Shown here: positions 42,248 to 49,353 of the stretch, piece after piece
How the letters are laid out: each line of letters opens with the position of its first letter
Numbering within the stretch: position 1 is the first letter of the stretch
Assembly: GCA_910588005.1 (NCBI GenBank)
Contig: CAJUQM010000013.1
Location: 1-59,405, forward strand
Source: an uncultured Oscillibacter sp.
Lineage (GTDB): Bacteria; Bacillota; Clostridia; Oscillospirales; Oscillospiraceae
Direction: 5' to 3'
DNA: 59,405 nt
The notes under the pieces: generated by a model
Seen by the model: the letters and a program-made list of their open reading frames with translations, nothing else
The model's database searches: none
What the model was told of the DNA's origin: nothing
Translations under genes and position numbers: made by a program

Positions 42248-42643
42248 TTAGAACAACTCGCTCAGCGGCGTTCTTCTCAATTCCGCGTTCAGAATCTCCT
42301 GGATGCGGCACAGCTCCCGGCAGGTTCCGCAGCCTCCGCCGGGATAGTTCTCACAGTGATAATCCGCCGTTTGGCAGCGGTTCAGCAGCGGCTCTTTTCC
42401 AAACACCAGGAATAAATCATATATTGTCAGTTGACTGGGAGGACGTTTCAGCCGGTATCCCCCGGCGGCTCCCCGGCGGCTCTCCACAATCCCTGCGGCA
42501 GTTAAATGCTTTAAAATCTTCAGCGTCACCGCCTGGGGCATGTTCTCCCGCTCCGCTATACCGGCGGCGGTCTCAAGATGCTCTCGTCCATCCAGTCCCC
42601 GGATGACCCGCATAGCATAATCCATCTCCCGCGTTACCAGCAA
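42248..42643 (-). CDS. Rrf2-family iron-sulfur regulator
   Basis: This 131-residue winged-helix protein reads TREMDYAMRVIRGL, a DNA-reading helix region (NMPQAVTLKILKHLTAAGIVESRRGAAGGYRL), then a Cys-rich stretch RCQTADYHCENYPGGGCGTCRELC. It has five Cys where Fe-S members of the family (IscR, NsrR, RsrR) use three. TTG 42643 is the chosen start, since GGAGG sits 7 bases upstream and the family N-terminus begins there. It is the first gene before the acyl-CoA dehydrogenase/rubredoxin fusion and FprA on the same strand, so an oxygen, NO or iron-sulfur status sensor for that pair fits well. Confidence 0.9.
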   Translation of the reverse strand: MLVTREMDYAMRVIRGLDGREHLETAAGIAERENMPQAVTLKILKHLTAAGIVESRRGAAGGYRLKRPPSQLTIYDLFLVFGKEPLLNRCQTADYHCENYPGGGCGTCRELCRIQEILNAELRRTPLSELF

Positions 42644-42663
42644 GCAACCGCCTCCCTTTTTAA

Positions 42664-42709
42664 ATAGTACCATTTTAGTCTATTATACAGCGCCCCGTCA
42701 TATTGTCAA
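42664..42709 (-). promoter_or_regulatory. rrf2 promoter with operator-like dyad
   Basis: TTGACA (42704-42709), 16-base spacer, TATAAT (42682-42687). Directly downstream, an imperfect dyad with ATAG/CTAT ends spans 42664-42683, covering the transcription start. This suits autorepression. Confidence 0.65.
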
Positions 42710-42872
42710 TATATTTCTGTTCTGCATTTATCTTTTTGTAAAAACCGCCCAATTCCATCTGGAAAATGATACAGTTTTAATAAAAACTGGGATTGGCCTC
42801 CTTTGGCCCGTTCCCCTCTGCATACAATCTTCCTCACGGCAAATACTATCCCCACGGAAGGAGGCACACCTG

Positions 42873-43019
42873 ATGGAACGCCGTTCAGAGGATAAACCCA
42901 TGGAAAAAGCCCGGGACATGTCCAAATTCACCTCCGCGAAAACAGACCCACAAGGCAGCTGGACCGGCTGCCCCGTGGACCCCGGCGAGGTCCCCGTGCA
43001 GGACGCGGATGACCTGTGA
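42873..43019 (+). CDS. Small 48-residue hydrophilic protein
   Basis: The ORF has a strong AAGGAGG 8 bases before the ATG and its own terminator 6 bases after the stop. The product is charged and soluble, with a basic N-terminus (MERRSEDKPMEKARDMSKF) and an acidic, Pro-rich end (GSWTGCPVDPGEVPVQDADDL). Peptides with a comparable ending seem familiar from Clostridia, but I cannot name a family. It is divergent from rrf2 and convergent with the recombinase. The combination of signals makes a real gene likely. Confidence 0.65.
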   Translation: MERRSEDKPMEKARDMSKFTSAKTDPQGSWTGCPVDPGEVPVQDADDL

Positions 43020-43025
43020 CAAAAG

Positions 43026-43062
43026 CAGCGCGGGACCGTCCTCCCGCGCTGTTTGAATTTTT
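43026..43062 (+). terminator. Terminator after the 48-residue ORF
   Basis: Perfect 10-bp stem CAGCGCGGGA/TCCCGCGCTG, then TTTGAATTTTT. Confidence 0.85.
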
Positions 43063-43117
43063 GCGCCTCCTTTAAAGCCCAGCACCATAAGGCTTTGGTG
43101 CGCTTTTCCGGCAGGAG

Positions 43118-44680
43118 CTACAGCCGCCAGGTAATTCGGACCTTCTGCTCCCCGGTGTCCAAATCCCGCTCCCCCACCTCGATCTTCTCTACCAGCGCGG
43201 TTACCAGCTCCCGCGGAACGCGTTCCAATTTTAGAAGCGCTTGGATCCGGTCCGCAGGGTCCGCCTGCGGACTGTTCCCAATCCGCGACGCCAATTCTTC
43301 GCCGATCTTCTCCAGGCGTCTCTCCATACACGTTTTCTCCTCCTGAAACAACCTGGTCAGCTCCTTAAATTCCTCCGGACCGAGAAGGCCGGATACCTTG
43401 TCCAGATACAGTTCTCGCAGCGCATAACTCCGTTTTTCCATCTGACCGGCCAGCATTTTTCGCTCCCGCTCCAAGGCTTCCCCGCGGAGATCCCGGGGCG
43501 CCGGCCGGATCTTCAGCGGCTCTGCCGCGCAGCAGGACCGGACGTCCTGCCGGATCCGTTCGGACACCAAATCAATCAGCCGGTCCAGGCGGACAGAGTG
43601 ACGGGTACAGCGTTTCTCTCCTCCGCTGTCCGCATACAGCCTGCACCGCAGATAGGCGGCGCCTCCCGGCTTCCCATTGGTGACTTTGCTCAACGTGCTG
43701 CCGCAATCCATGCACTTCACAAGACCAGACAATAGGTGGGGTTCGCCGGCACCGCCGGTTTTCGAGCGCAGCCGCAGATTTCGCTGAACTGCGTCAAAGG
43801 TCTCCCGGCAGACGATGGCCCCATGAGTTCCCTCCACACGGTACCACTGGTTCTCCGGCACGCTGACGAGTTTCTTGGACTTATAGCTGGCTTTTTTTCG
43901 CCTGCCCTGAACCATAACGCCGGTATACATCTCATTATGGAGAATTCGCCAGACAGCGGTTTTACTCCATAGTCCGTCTCCGCCCGAATGCGGGCCGGTC
44001 CCGGCCGCCTTGTACCGGGCCGGTCCCGGCACCCCCTCGTCATTGAGCATATGGGCAATCCTCTGTCTGCCGCAGCCCTCCAGCGCCCACCGAAAAATCC
44101 GGCGAACGGTCTCGGCCGCCTCCGGGTCGATTACCAGCTTATTCTTGTCCGCCGGGTCTTTCCGATACCCGTACAGAGGCACGCCGCCGATATACTGCCC
44201 CTCTCTCCGTTTCATATCCAGCACCATGCGGACATTTTCCGACAGATCCTCTAAATACCACTCGTTCACCAGACCGTTAATCTGGCGGGCTTTTTTGTTG
44301 CCCTTCACCTCCGTATCGGCGTTGTCCGCCACAGCGATAAACCGAACACCCCAGAGAGGAAACATGCCGTGTATGTACTTTTCCACCAACTCCAAATCCC
44401 GGGTAAAGCGGGACTGGCTCTTACAGAGGAGAATCTGAAACGCCCCCTCTTCTGCGGCCTGAAGCATCCGGTTGAAGGCAGGCCGGAGACGATCGACGCC
44501 GGAGTAATCCTCATCGGAGTAGATCTCGTACACATCCCATCCCCGCTCCTCGGCGTAGTCCATCAGCAGCGCTTTTTGATTTTGGATACTCTCCGACTCC
44601 GGCTGCTGCCGGTCCTCATCCTCTCTGCTCAACCGGACATAGAGGGCGCAAAGAGTCCTCCCCTCTCCCCCCTGCCTCAC
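43118..44680 (-). CDS. Large serine recombinase (site-specific integrase)
   Basis: This 520-residue protein has the N-terminal resolvase domain (ALYVRLSRED with catalytic Ser18, SIQNQKALLMDYAEERGW, YSDEDYSGVDRLRPAFNRML), then the Recombinase domain (GGVPLYGYR, DPEAAETVRRIFRWALEG, LHNEMYTGVM), a zinc ribbon (KCMDCGSTL plus a later Cys pair) and a C-terminal coiled coil. Such enzymes integrate or excise phages and mobile elements. The GTG at 44680 overlaps the stop of a 38-residue ORF (GTGA). The longer open frame above it reads through phage-remnant DNA and is rejected. No intact phage genes adjoin it, so it is a remnant, or the element has eroded. Confidence 0.93.
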   Translation of the reverse strand: MRQGGEGRTLCALYVRLSREDEDRQQPESESIQNQKALLMDYAEERGWDVYEIYSDEDYSGVDRLRPAFNRMLQAAEEGAFQILLCKSQSRFTRDLELVEKYIHGMFPLWGVRFIAVADNADTEVKGNKKARQINGLVNEWYLEDLSENVRMVLDMKRREGQYIGGVPLYGYRKDPADKNKLVIDPEAAETVRRIFRWALEGCGRQRIAHMLNDEGVPGPARYKAAGTGPHSGGDGLWSKTAVWRILHNEMYTGVMVQGRRKKASYKSKKLVSVPENQWYRVEGTHGAIVCRETFDAVQRNLRLRSKTGGAGEPHLLSGLVKCMDCGSTLSKVTNGKPGGAAYLRCRLYADSGGEKRCTRHSVRLDRLIDLVSERIRQDVRSCCAAEPLKIRPAPRDLRGEALERERKMLAGQMEKRSYALRELYLDKVSGLLGPEEFKELTRLFQEEKTCMERRLEKIGEELASRIGNSPQADPADRIQALLKLERVPRELVTALVEKIEVGERDLDTGEQKVRITWRL

Positions 44681-44793
44681 TTTTGAAGCTCTCTTTCGAT
44701 CCAAGCGGACACAATCCGCCGCAGGGCCTCCCGATCCGGCACATCTCGCCCGGAGGGCCGCTTTTCGCTGAGAATTAAAACTGTCTTCTTCAC
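44677..44793 (-). CDS. 38-residue ORF coupled to recombinase
   Basis: The GTG start has GGAGG 8 bases upstream, and the ORF ends in a GTGA overlap with the recombinase. The peptide begins KKTVLILSEKR and ends with an amphipathic helix (REALRRIVSAWIERELQK). The pattern suggests a leader or small partner, perhaps an excision-direction factor; this is inference. No family is recognised. Confidence 0.6.
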   Translation of the reverse strand: MKKTVLILSEKRPSGRDVPDREALRRIVSAWIERELQK

Positions 44794-44814
44794 AAAAACC
44801 GCCTCCGGGACAAT

Positions 44815-44982
44815 CTATGCACCGCCGCCGCCGGATATGAAAATCACTTCGTAGAACCGGGCCTCGGAGAGTTCCATCTCGCTCCGGGTCGCCCGCAGAG
44901 ACGCATTGATTTCCGCCATCGCCTTCTTGAAGGAGGTCTCCCCATCGACCGCCAGCCGCATGGTAGTGGTTCTCACTGCCAT
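44815..44982 (-). pseudogene. Truncated phage tape-measure-like gene start
   Basis: The ATG at 44982, with AAGGTGA upstream, begins a 55-residue reading (AVRTTTMRLAVDGETSFKKAMAEINASLRATRSEMELSEARF). This matches the usual N-terminus of phage tail tape-measure proteins, which run to hundreds of residues. The similarity stops at about residue 43, and the frame ends in a Gly-rich stretch and TAG. Only the start of the gene remains, next to the recombinase. Confidence 0.7.
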
Positions 44983-44995
44983 GCAAATTCACCTT
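44948..44995. repeat. Direct repeat copy 1 (tape-measure 5' end)
   Basis: About 48 bases that recur at 45550-45598 with roughly eight mismatches, covering the ribosome site and first codons of both remnants. Confidence 0.8.
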
Positions 44996-45051
44996 GCCTT
45001 TCGACCTTCTATGTGTTATGGTTAGACAAACAAGTAGAGAGAGGTGTTTTT

Positions 45052-45468
45052 ATGGCGTTGATCTCATGCCCCGAGTGCGGCAAGCAAATATCCGACTCAA
45101 CCCCGGCGTGTCCCCATTGCGGCTACCTGTTCTCCGTAAACAGCACCCCGGCAGCCCCCTCCCCGACCAAAATCGGTGAGATAACACAGAATTATGCCGT
45201 CGGGATCACCATGACGATCCTGGGCATTTTTCTCCTGCTGGTCTGTCTCTTTGCCATTATCATGTTTCCTCTCCTGGGGATTTTTATCATCTGGGTGCCC
45301 TTGGTCATGCTGGGCATTGGAGTGCAGAAGATCGGTGGAACCCGCTCTGTCTGCTGTCCTCACTGCGGAAAAATCACTGATGTGGGAAAGAATTTTGTAA
45401 CATACAAGTGCTCTGCCTGCAAAAAACGGAGCGTACGCCAGAACGACTATCTCAACCCCGTCCTATAA
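45052..45468 (+). CDS. Zinc-ribbon membrane protein
   Basis: This 138-residue protein has an N-terminal zinc ribbon (ISCPECGKQISDSTPACPHCGYLF), two membrane helices (about residues 45-72 and 74-92), and a second C-terminal zinc ribbon (CCPHCGKITDVGKNFVTYKCSACKKR). Zinc-ribbon/membrane proteins of this kind are common in Clostridia without known function. ATG 45052 has GAGAGAGGTG 6 bases upstream; the earlier in-frame start has none. It is divergent from the recombinase and lies between two remnants of the same phage gene, so it may be cargo of a lost element. Confidence 0.8.
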   Translation: MALISCPECGKQISDSTPACPHCGYLFSVNSTPAAPSPTKIGEITQNYAVGITMTILGIFLLLVCLFAIIMFPLLGIFIIWVPLVMLGIGVQKIGGTRSVCCPHCGKITDVGKNFVTYKCSACKKRSVRQNDYLNPVL

Positions 45469-45525
45469 CCTCCGCAGCGCAATGATCTCTCCCCGCCGCG
45501 GGCCAACGAAACGGCTGCGGCGGGA

Positions 45526-45585
45526 ATTTTTTATGGCCGCCTCGCCGTCAATGGCCAGCCGCGTGGTAATGGTTCTCACCACCGT
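45526..45585 (-). pseudogene. Second tape-measure start remnant, lost ATG
   Basis: Read on the minus strand from 45585, this gives RTITTRLAIDGEAAIKNS, matching the first remnant codon for codon for about 20 codons. The initiator ATG has become ACG, and the frame diverges after that. An AAAGGTGA ribosome site is still present. Confidence 0.65.
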
Positions 45586-45598
45586 GCAAATTCACCTT
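45550..45598. repeat. Direct repeat copy 2 (tape-measure 5' end)
   Basis: Partner of 44948-44995, same orientation, about 600 bases away. The two bracket the zinc-ribbon gene. Confidence 0.8.
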
Positions 45599-45612
45599 TA
45601 GGACTTCCACGC

Positions 45613-45645
45613 AAAAAACGGGCCGGAGGCATCCGCCTCCGGCCC
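45613..45645 (-). terminator. Phosphoglucomutase terminator
   Basis: Perfect 11-bp stem GGGCCGGAGGC/GCCTCCGGCCC followed by TTTTTT on the minus strand. Confidence 0.92.
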
Positions 45646-45678
45646 ACATTTAAACCGCTTTGCGCACTCCCGCTCTCT

Positions 45679-47406
45679 TTACTTTTTCAGGGACTCCACC
45701 CACTTGCCGTACTTCGCCACATTGGCGGCGGCATCGGCGGCGTCGGCGCCCTGGGCCAGGATATAGACCTTGATCTTGGGTTCCGTGCCGGAGGGCCGGA
45801 CAATGACAGAGGCGCCGTCCGCCATCTCAAACCGCAATACATTGGACCCGGACAGCTCCATGGCGCTCTTTCCGCCGGTGGCGCAGTCGGTAACGGAGCC
45901 GTCGGAGTAATCCTTGAACTGAGCCACCTTCACGCCGGAGATCTCTGCCGGGGGATCTTCCCGGAGGGCCTTCATCAATTTCGCCATATCCCGCAGGCCG
46001 TCCAACCCCGGCATAACCAGATTATAGGTATGCTCGGCGTAGTGGCCATATTTCTCATACAGAGCGTCTAACGCGTCCGCCAAAGTCATCCCCTGGGCGG
46101 CGTACCAGGCGGCCATCTCCGTCAGCAGCAACGCGGCGGTGACAGCGTCCTTATCCCGGACGTAATCACCCAGCATGTAGCCATAGCTCTCCTCATAGGC
46201 GAAGATGACCTTGCCCTCACCAGCGCTCTCCAATTTGTCCTTCTTCTCTGCCAGGAACTTAAAGCCGGTAAAGGTGTCAAAGCTCTTCAGGCCATTGACC
46301 TCGGCCACCTTCCGGGCCATCTCCGTGGTGACGATGGTCTTCAATGCCACAGGATTTTGGGGCATGGTGCCTGCCCGCTTCTTCGCGCCGATGAGATAGT
46401 CCAGCAGCAGCACACCGGTCTGATTGCCGGTGATCACTTTAAACTCGCCGTCCTTGGCACGGACCATAATGCCTACCCGGTCAGCGTCCGGATCAGAACC
46501 CAGGATAAAGTCCGCGCCCTCCTTCTTGGCCAGGTCCACCGCGAGGTAAAATCCCTCGGGGTTCTCCGGATTCGGAGAGACCACGGTGGGAAAATCGCCG
46601 TCGATGACCATCTGCTCCGGCACACAGATCAGATTCTTCACCCCCAGGCGTCCCAGAACCTCGGGAATCAGTTTGTAACCGGTCCCGTGGAAGGGGGTGT
46701 ACACCATTTTGAAACTGCCGGCGACCTTTGCCACGGTCTCGGCGTCGTTGACCTGGGCCATGACATTTGAGAGGAACCTCTCGTCCGTCTCGCTGCCCAG
46801 CACCTCGATCAGCCCCGCGTTCACAGCCTCGCTGTAGTCCATGGTCTTGATGTCCGCAAAGATGTCGATCTCCTCCAGCCGCTTTGCGATGGCGTCGGCG
46901 TGGCGGGGCGGCAGCTGGGCGCCGTCCTCCCAGTAGACCTTATAGCCGTTGTACTCCTTGGGATTGTGGCTGGCAGTGACATTGATACCCGCCTGACAGT
47001 GATATTCCCGGACGGCAAAGCTCAGCTCCGGAGTGGGGCGCAGGGACTCAAAAATACGGACATGGATGCCGTTGGCGGCGCAGACCTCCGCGGCGGCCCG
47101 GGCAAACTCCATAGAGTGGTTCCGGCAGTCCATGCAGATAGCGACGCCCCGCTGTTTACCCTCCTCGCCCTCAGCGCAGATCACGTCGGCAAAACCCTGG
47201 GTAGCCCAGCGGATCACATGGATGTTCATGTTGTGGAGACCCACATACATAGTGCCCCGCAGCCCGGCCGTGCCGAACTCCAGGGGACCGTAGAACCGGC
47301 CCTCAATCTCCTTGGGGTCGTTTTTGATGGCCTCCAGTTCGGCCTTCTCCGCCTCAGAAAGAGCGGGACTTGCCAGCCACTTCTCGTATTCCTTCATGAA
47401 ATCCAT
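45679..47406 (-). CDS. Phospho-sugar mutase (phosphoglucomutase type)
   Basis: This enzyme, about 575 residues, is of the alpha-D-phosphohexomutase family and interconverts glucose-1- and glucose-6-phosphate or mannose phosphates. Visible features are the N-terminal FGTAGLRGTMYVG, the phosphoserine loop TASHNPKEYNGYK, the metal loop GSDPDADRVG, the sugar loop FAYEESYGYM, and the phosphate loop RPSGTEPKIKVYI. The length fits the PgcA/PGM subgroup. The start is 47406 rather than 47412, since GGAGG sits 8 bases upstream of it. It provides precursors for glycans and links to the wall genes nearby only by position. Confidence 0.96.
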   Translation of the reverse strand: MDFMKEYEKWLASPALSEAEKAELEAIKNDPKEIEGRFYGPLEFGTAGLRGTMYVGLHNMNIHVIRWATQGFADVICAEGEEGKQRGVAICMDCRNHSMEFARAAAEVCAANGIHVRIFESLRPTPELSFAVREYHCQAGINVTASHNPKEYNGYKVYWEDGAQLPPRHADAIAKRLEEIDIFADIKTMDYSEAVNAGLIEVLGSETDERFLSNVMAQVNDAETVAKVAGSFKMVYTPFHGTGYKLIPEVLGRLGVKNLICVPEQMVIDGDFPTVVSPNPENPEGFYLAVDLAKKEGADFILGSDPDADRVGIMVRAKDGEFKVITGNQTGVLLLDYLIGAKKRAGTMPQNPVALKTIVTTEMARKVAEVNGLKSFDTFTGFKFLAEKKDKLESAGEGKVIFAYEESYGYMLGDYVRDKDAVTAALLLTEMAAWYAAQGMTLADALDALYEKYGHYAEHTYNLVMPGLDGLRDMAKLMKALREDPPAEISGVKVAQFKDYSDGSVTDCATGGKSAMELSGSNVLRFEMADGASVIVRPSGTEPKIKVYILAQGADAADAAANVAKYGKWVESLKK

Positions 47407-47429
47407 ATGCATTTCCTCCTACAATAATA

Positions 47430-47450
47430 TTTATGCAAAATTTATGCAAA
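47430..47450. promoter_or_regulatory. Tandem TTTATGCAAA repeats before the mutase
   Basis: Two perfect 10-base copies, TTTATGCAAA, separated by one base, 24 bases upstream of the mutase start. They overlap where a promoter would be. Possible regulator site. Confidence 0.4.
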
Positions 47451-47682
47451 CCGGTTAAATACAGGGGGGATATGTATTCCACCATGGCAAATCCGCACCG
47501 CTCACAGACAAAGCCGTGGGAGGACGAACTGGACGCGGGGCCGGTCCGCCCCCGCCCGGGACAGCGGCGGACCATATTCCGGCCAGAGGGCCGGATGCAA
47601 AGCTCGCCTCTCCGCCGCAACTTAATTATTTTTGATAAACATACTTCTATTTTGCCTCTTTATGCACCGCGGCACGCCTCCG

Positions 47683-48165
47683 CTATTTGTGGTACCTCGT
47701 CCCAGCGTTGATCTGATATGCCCGATAGATCTGCTCCAGCAGCATTACCCGGGCCAGATGGTGGGGAAAGGTCATGGGAGACATGGAGAGCTTCTCCACA
47801 GCCTGGGCCTTCACAGACTCGTGAAGGCCCAAGGAGCCGCCAATCAAAAACACCAGCTGCTTCTCTCCCGCGTTCGCCCAAGCCTCTATCCGCCGGGCCA
47901 GTTCTTCACTGGACCACTCCCGTCCCTCCACACACAGCGCGATCAAACCGGACGCCGGCGGAAGCTTTCCGCGGATGTTCTCCGCCTCTTTCGCCAGGGC
48001 CGCCTCAATCTGGGCACGGGAGGGATTTTCCGGCAGGCGCTCCTCCGGCAGCTCCACGATGCTCAGCCTGCAATACCGGGCCAGACGCTTGACATACTCG
48101 GCCGCTGCCTCCGCGTAAAACTTCTCTTTCAGTTTCCCCACACAGAGGAGCGTTACCCTCTGCAT
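47683..48165 (-). CDS. rlmH: 23S rRNA (pseudouridine-1915-N3) methyltransferase
   Basis: This 160-residue SPOUT methyltransferase modifies helix 69 of 23S rRNA. It has the characteristic start RVTLLCVGKLKEKFY and C-terminal knot residues (FLIGGSLGL, MSPMTFPHHLARVMLLEQIYRAYQI, YHK end). The length is exact for RlmH. It overlaps the walJ-like gene by 13 bases, matching the classic walJ/rlmH neighbourhood of Firmicutes. Not essential in most species. Confidence 0.97.
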   Translation of the reverse strand: MQRVTLLCVGKLKEKFYAEAAAEYVKRLARYCRLSIVELPEERLPENPSRAQIEAALAKEAENIRGKLPPASGLIALCVEGREWSSEELARRIEAWANAGEKQLVFLIGGSLGLHESVKAQAVEKLSMSPMTFPHHLARVMLLEQIYRAYQINAGTRYHK

Positions 48166-48974
48166 GGACTGGCCTCCCGTACCACGTGGGCTTGCCCCAC
48201 GGCATCCCGGGGAGCCACAGACAAAGCCGGACTCAGCCCCGCGGCGGAGAGGGCCGCCTCCACGGCGTTGCGGGCCATGGCAGGCGTGTTGTTCTCCCGG
48301 CTCAGATGGGCCAGAACGATCTCCTCCGCCCCCTGCTCCGCCAAGGTCACGGCAAAGCGGGCGGCGTCCTCATTGGAAAGATGGCCCTCGTCCCCCAAAA
48401 TGCGCCGCTTTAAATAATATGGATAGGGACCGCTGCAAAGGGTCTCCACATCGTGGTTGGCCTCCAACACCGCCAGGGACACTCCTGGCAGCACATCTGC
48501 GGCCTCTTCCGTCACATAGCCGGTATCCGTTAACACGCCCACGCCGCCGTCCGGCGTGTCAAACCGAAAGCCACAGGCCCCGGGAGCGTCGTGACAGGTG
48601 GAAAAAGCGGTGACGGCAACCTGCCCCAGGGAAACCGGACGGCACTCCTCCAAAATCTCCAGCCTTCCTCTTACCTCCGGCAGGCTGCAGGTCAAAGCCC
48701 GCCCCGCTCCGCCGCTGGCGTAGACCGAAATGCCGGTACGCCGCAGTAATGTTCGAAGGCCGGAGACGTGGTCGGTATGGGTATGGGTGATCAGGACGGC
48801 GGAGAGATCCGCCAGTCCCAGCCCCAGTGTCCGAAGTCCCGTCTCAATGCGGCGGCAGGAGATCCCGGCGTCCACCAGCAGGTGGACATCCCCGCAGGAG
48901 AGCACCAGTGCGTTTCCGGAAGATCCGCTGGCAAGGGTGTGTACAGCAGTGGTCAAAATCACACCTCGTTTCAT
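48153..48974 (-). CDS. walJ: MBL-fold hydrolase, WalJ/YycJ-like
   Basis: This 273-residue metallo-beta-lactamase-fold exonuclease-like protein reads LASGSSGNALVL, HTHTDHVSGLR (HxHxDH), then VLTDTGYV, EANHD and VLAHLSRENNTPAMA. In Bacillus WalJ links wall or DNA metabolism to the WalRK operon. ATG 48974 has GGGAGGC 11 bases upstream; TTG 48956, with GAGGTG nearby, gives the more usual family N-terminus. It is followed by rlmH with a 13-base overlap. Here it is separated from walRK by murA and the YycI/YycH-like pair. Confidence 0.9.
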   Translation of the reverse strand: MKRGVILTTAVHTLASGSSGNALVLSCGDVHLLVDAGISCRRIETGLRTLGLGLADLSAVLITHTHTDHVSGLRTLLRRTGISVYASGGAGRALTCSLPEVRGRLEILEECRPVSLGQVAVTAFSTCHDAPGACGFRFDTPDGGVGVLTDTGYVTEEAADVLPGVSLAVLEANHDVETLCSGPYPYYLKRRILGDEGHLSNEDAARFAVTLAEQGAEEIVLAHLSRENNTPAMARNAVEAALSAAGLSPALSVAPRDAVGQAHVVREASPCRG

Positions 48975-49353
48975 AAAATGAAAGCGCCCACATGGGAGGC
49001 CGCCGATGAAAGCCGCCATCCCCCATCGCGGACGCAGAACAACGCGTGTATAATTATTCATCTGCTCCTGCCTCTGCACCACGGCGCGGAAGGATGCGCC
49101 GTGGGCGTGCGGTTCCAGGACGGCCTGCCGAAGGCCGCCTCAAAAACGCCAGACACTTTGGCAGGAGGCAAGTCTTTCCCGATCTTCAATCCCTCTTTCC
49201 CATTAGGCAAGAGGACACGTCTAAGGGGGGACTCATTTCCCCCTCTTCACGGCTCAAACTCTCTCGAAAAACGCACGGCGGAATCATACCGCCACCGGTC
49301 CCGGGAATAAAGGGTCCACCCCTTGGGCGCATTGTGACGGTTCTAAGCCGGTC
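48975..49353. other. Intergenic between walJ and murA
   Basis: 379 bases, no gene seen. It holds a perfect 9-bp stem CCACGGCGC/GCGCCGTGG (49079-49104) with an 8-base loop, and a GGGGGA/TTCCCCC pair near 49227. It is probably a terminator or attenuator region after murA; no T-run is clear. Confidence 0.5.

Noticed and set aside
44681..44992. Long N-terminal extension of the recombinase frame
   Set aside because: It overlaps the tape-measure remnant and the 38-residue ORF in other frames and has no recombinase similarity. The GTG at 44680 with coupling is better supported.
47433..47711. Plus-strand frame between the mutase and rlmH genes
   Set aside because: No ribosome site, and it runs antisense into the rlmH 3' end with no protein-like pattern.
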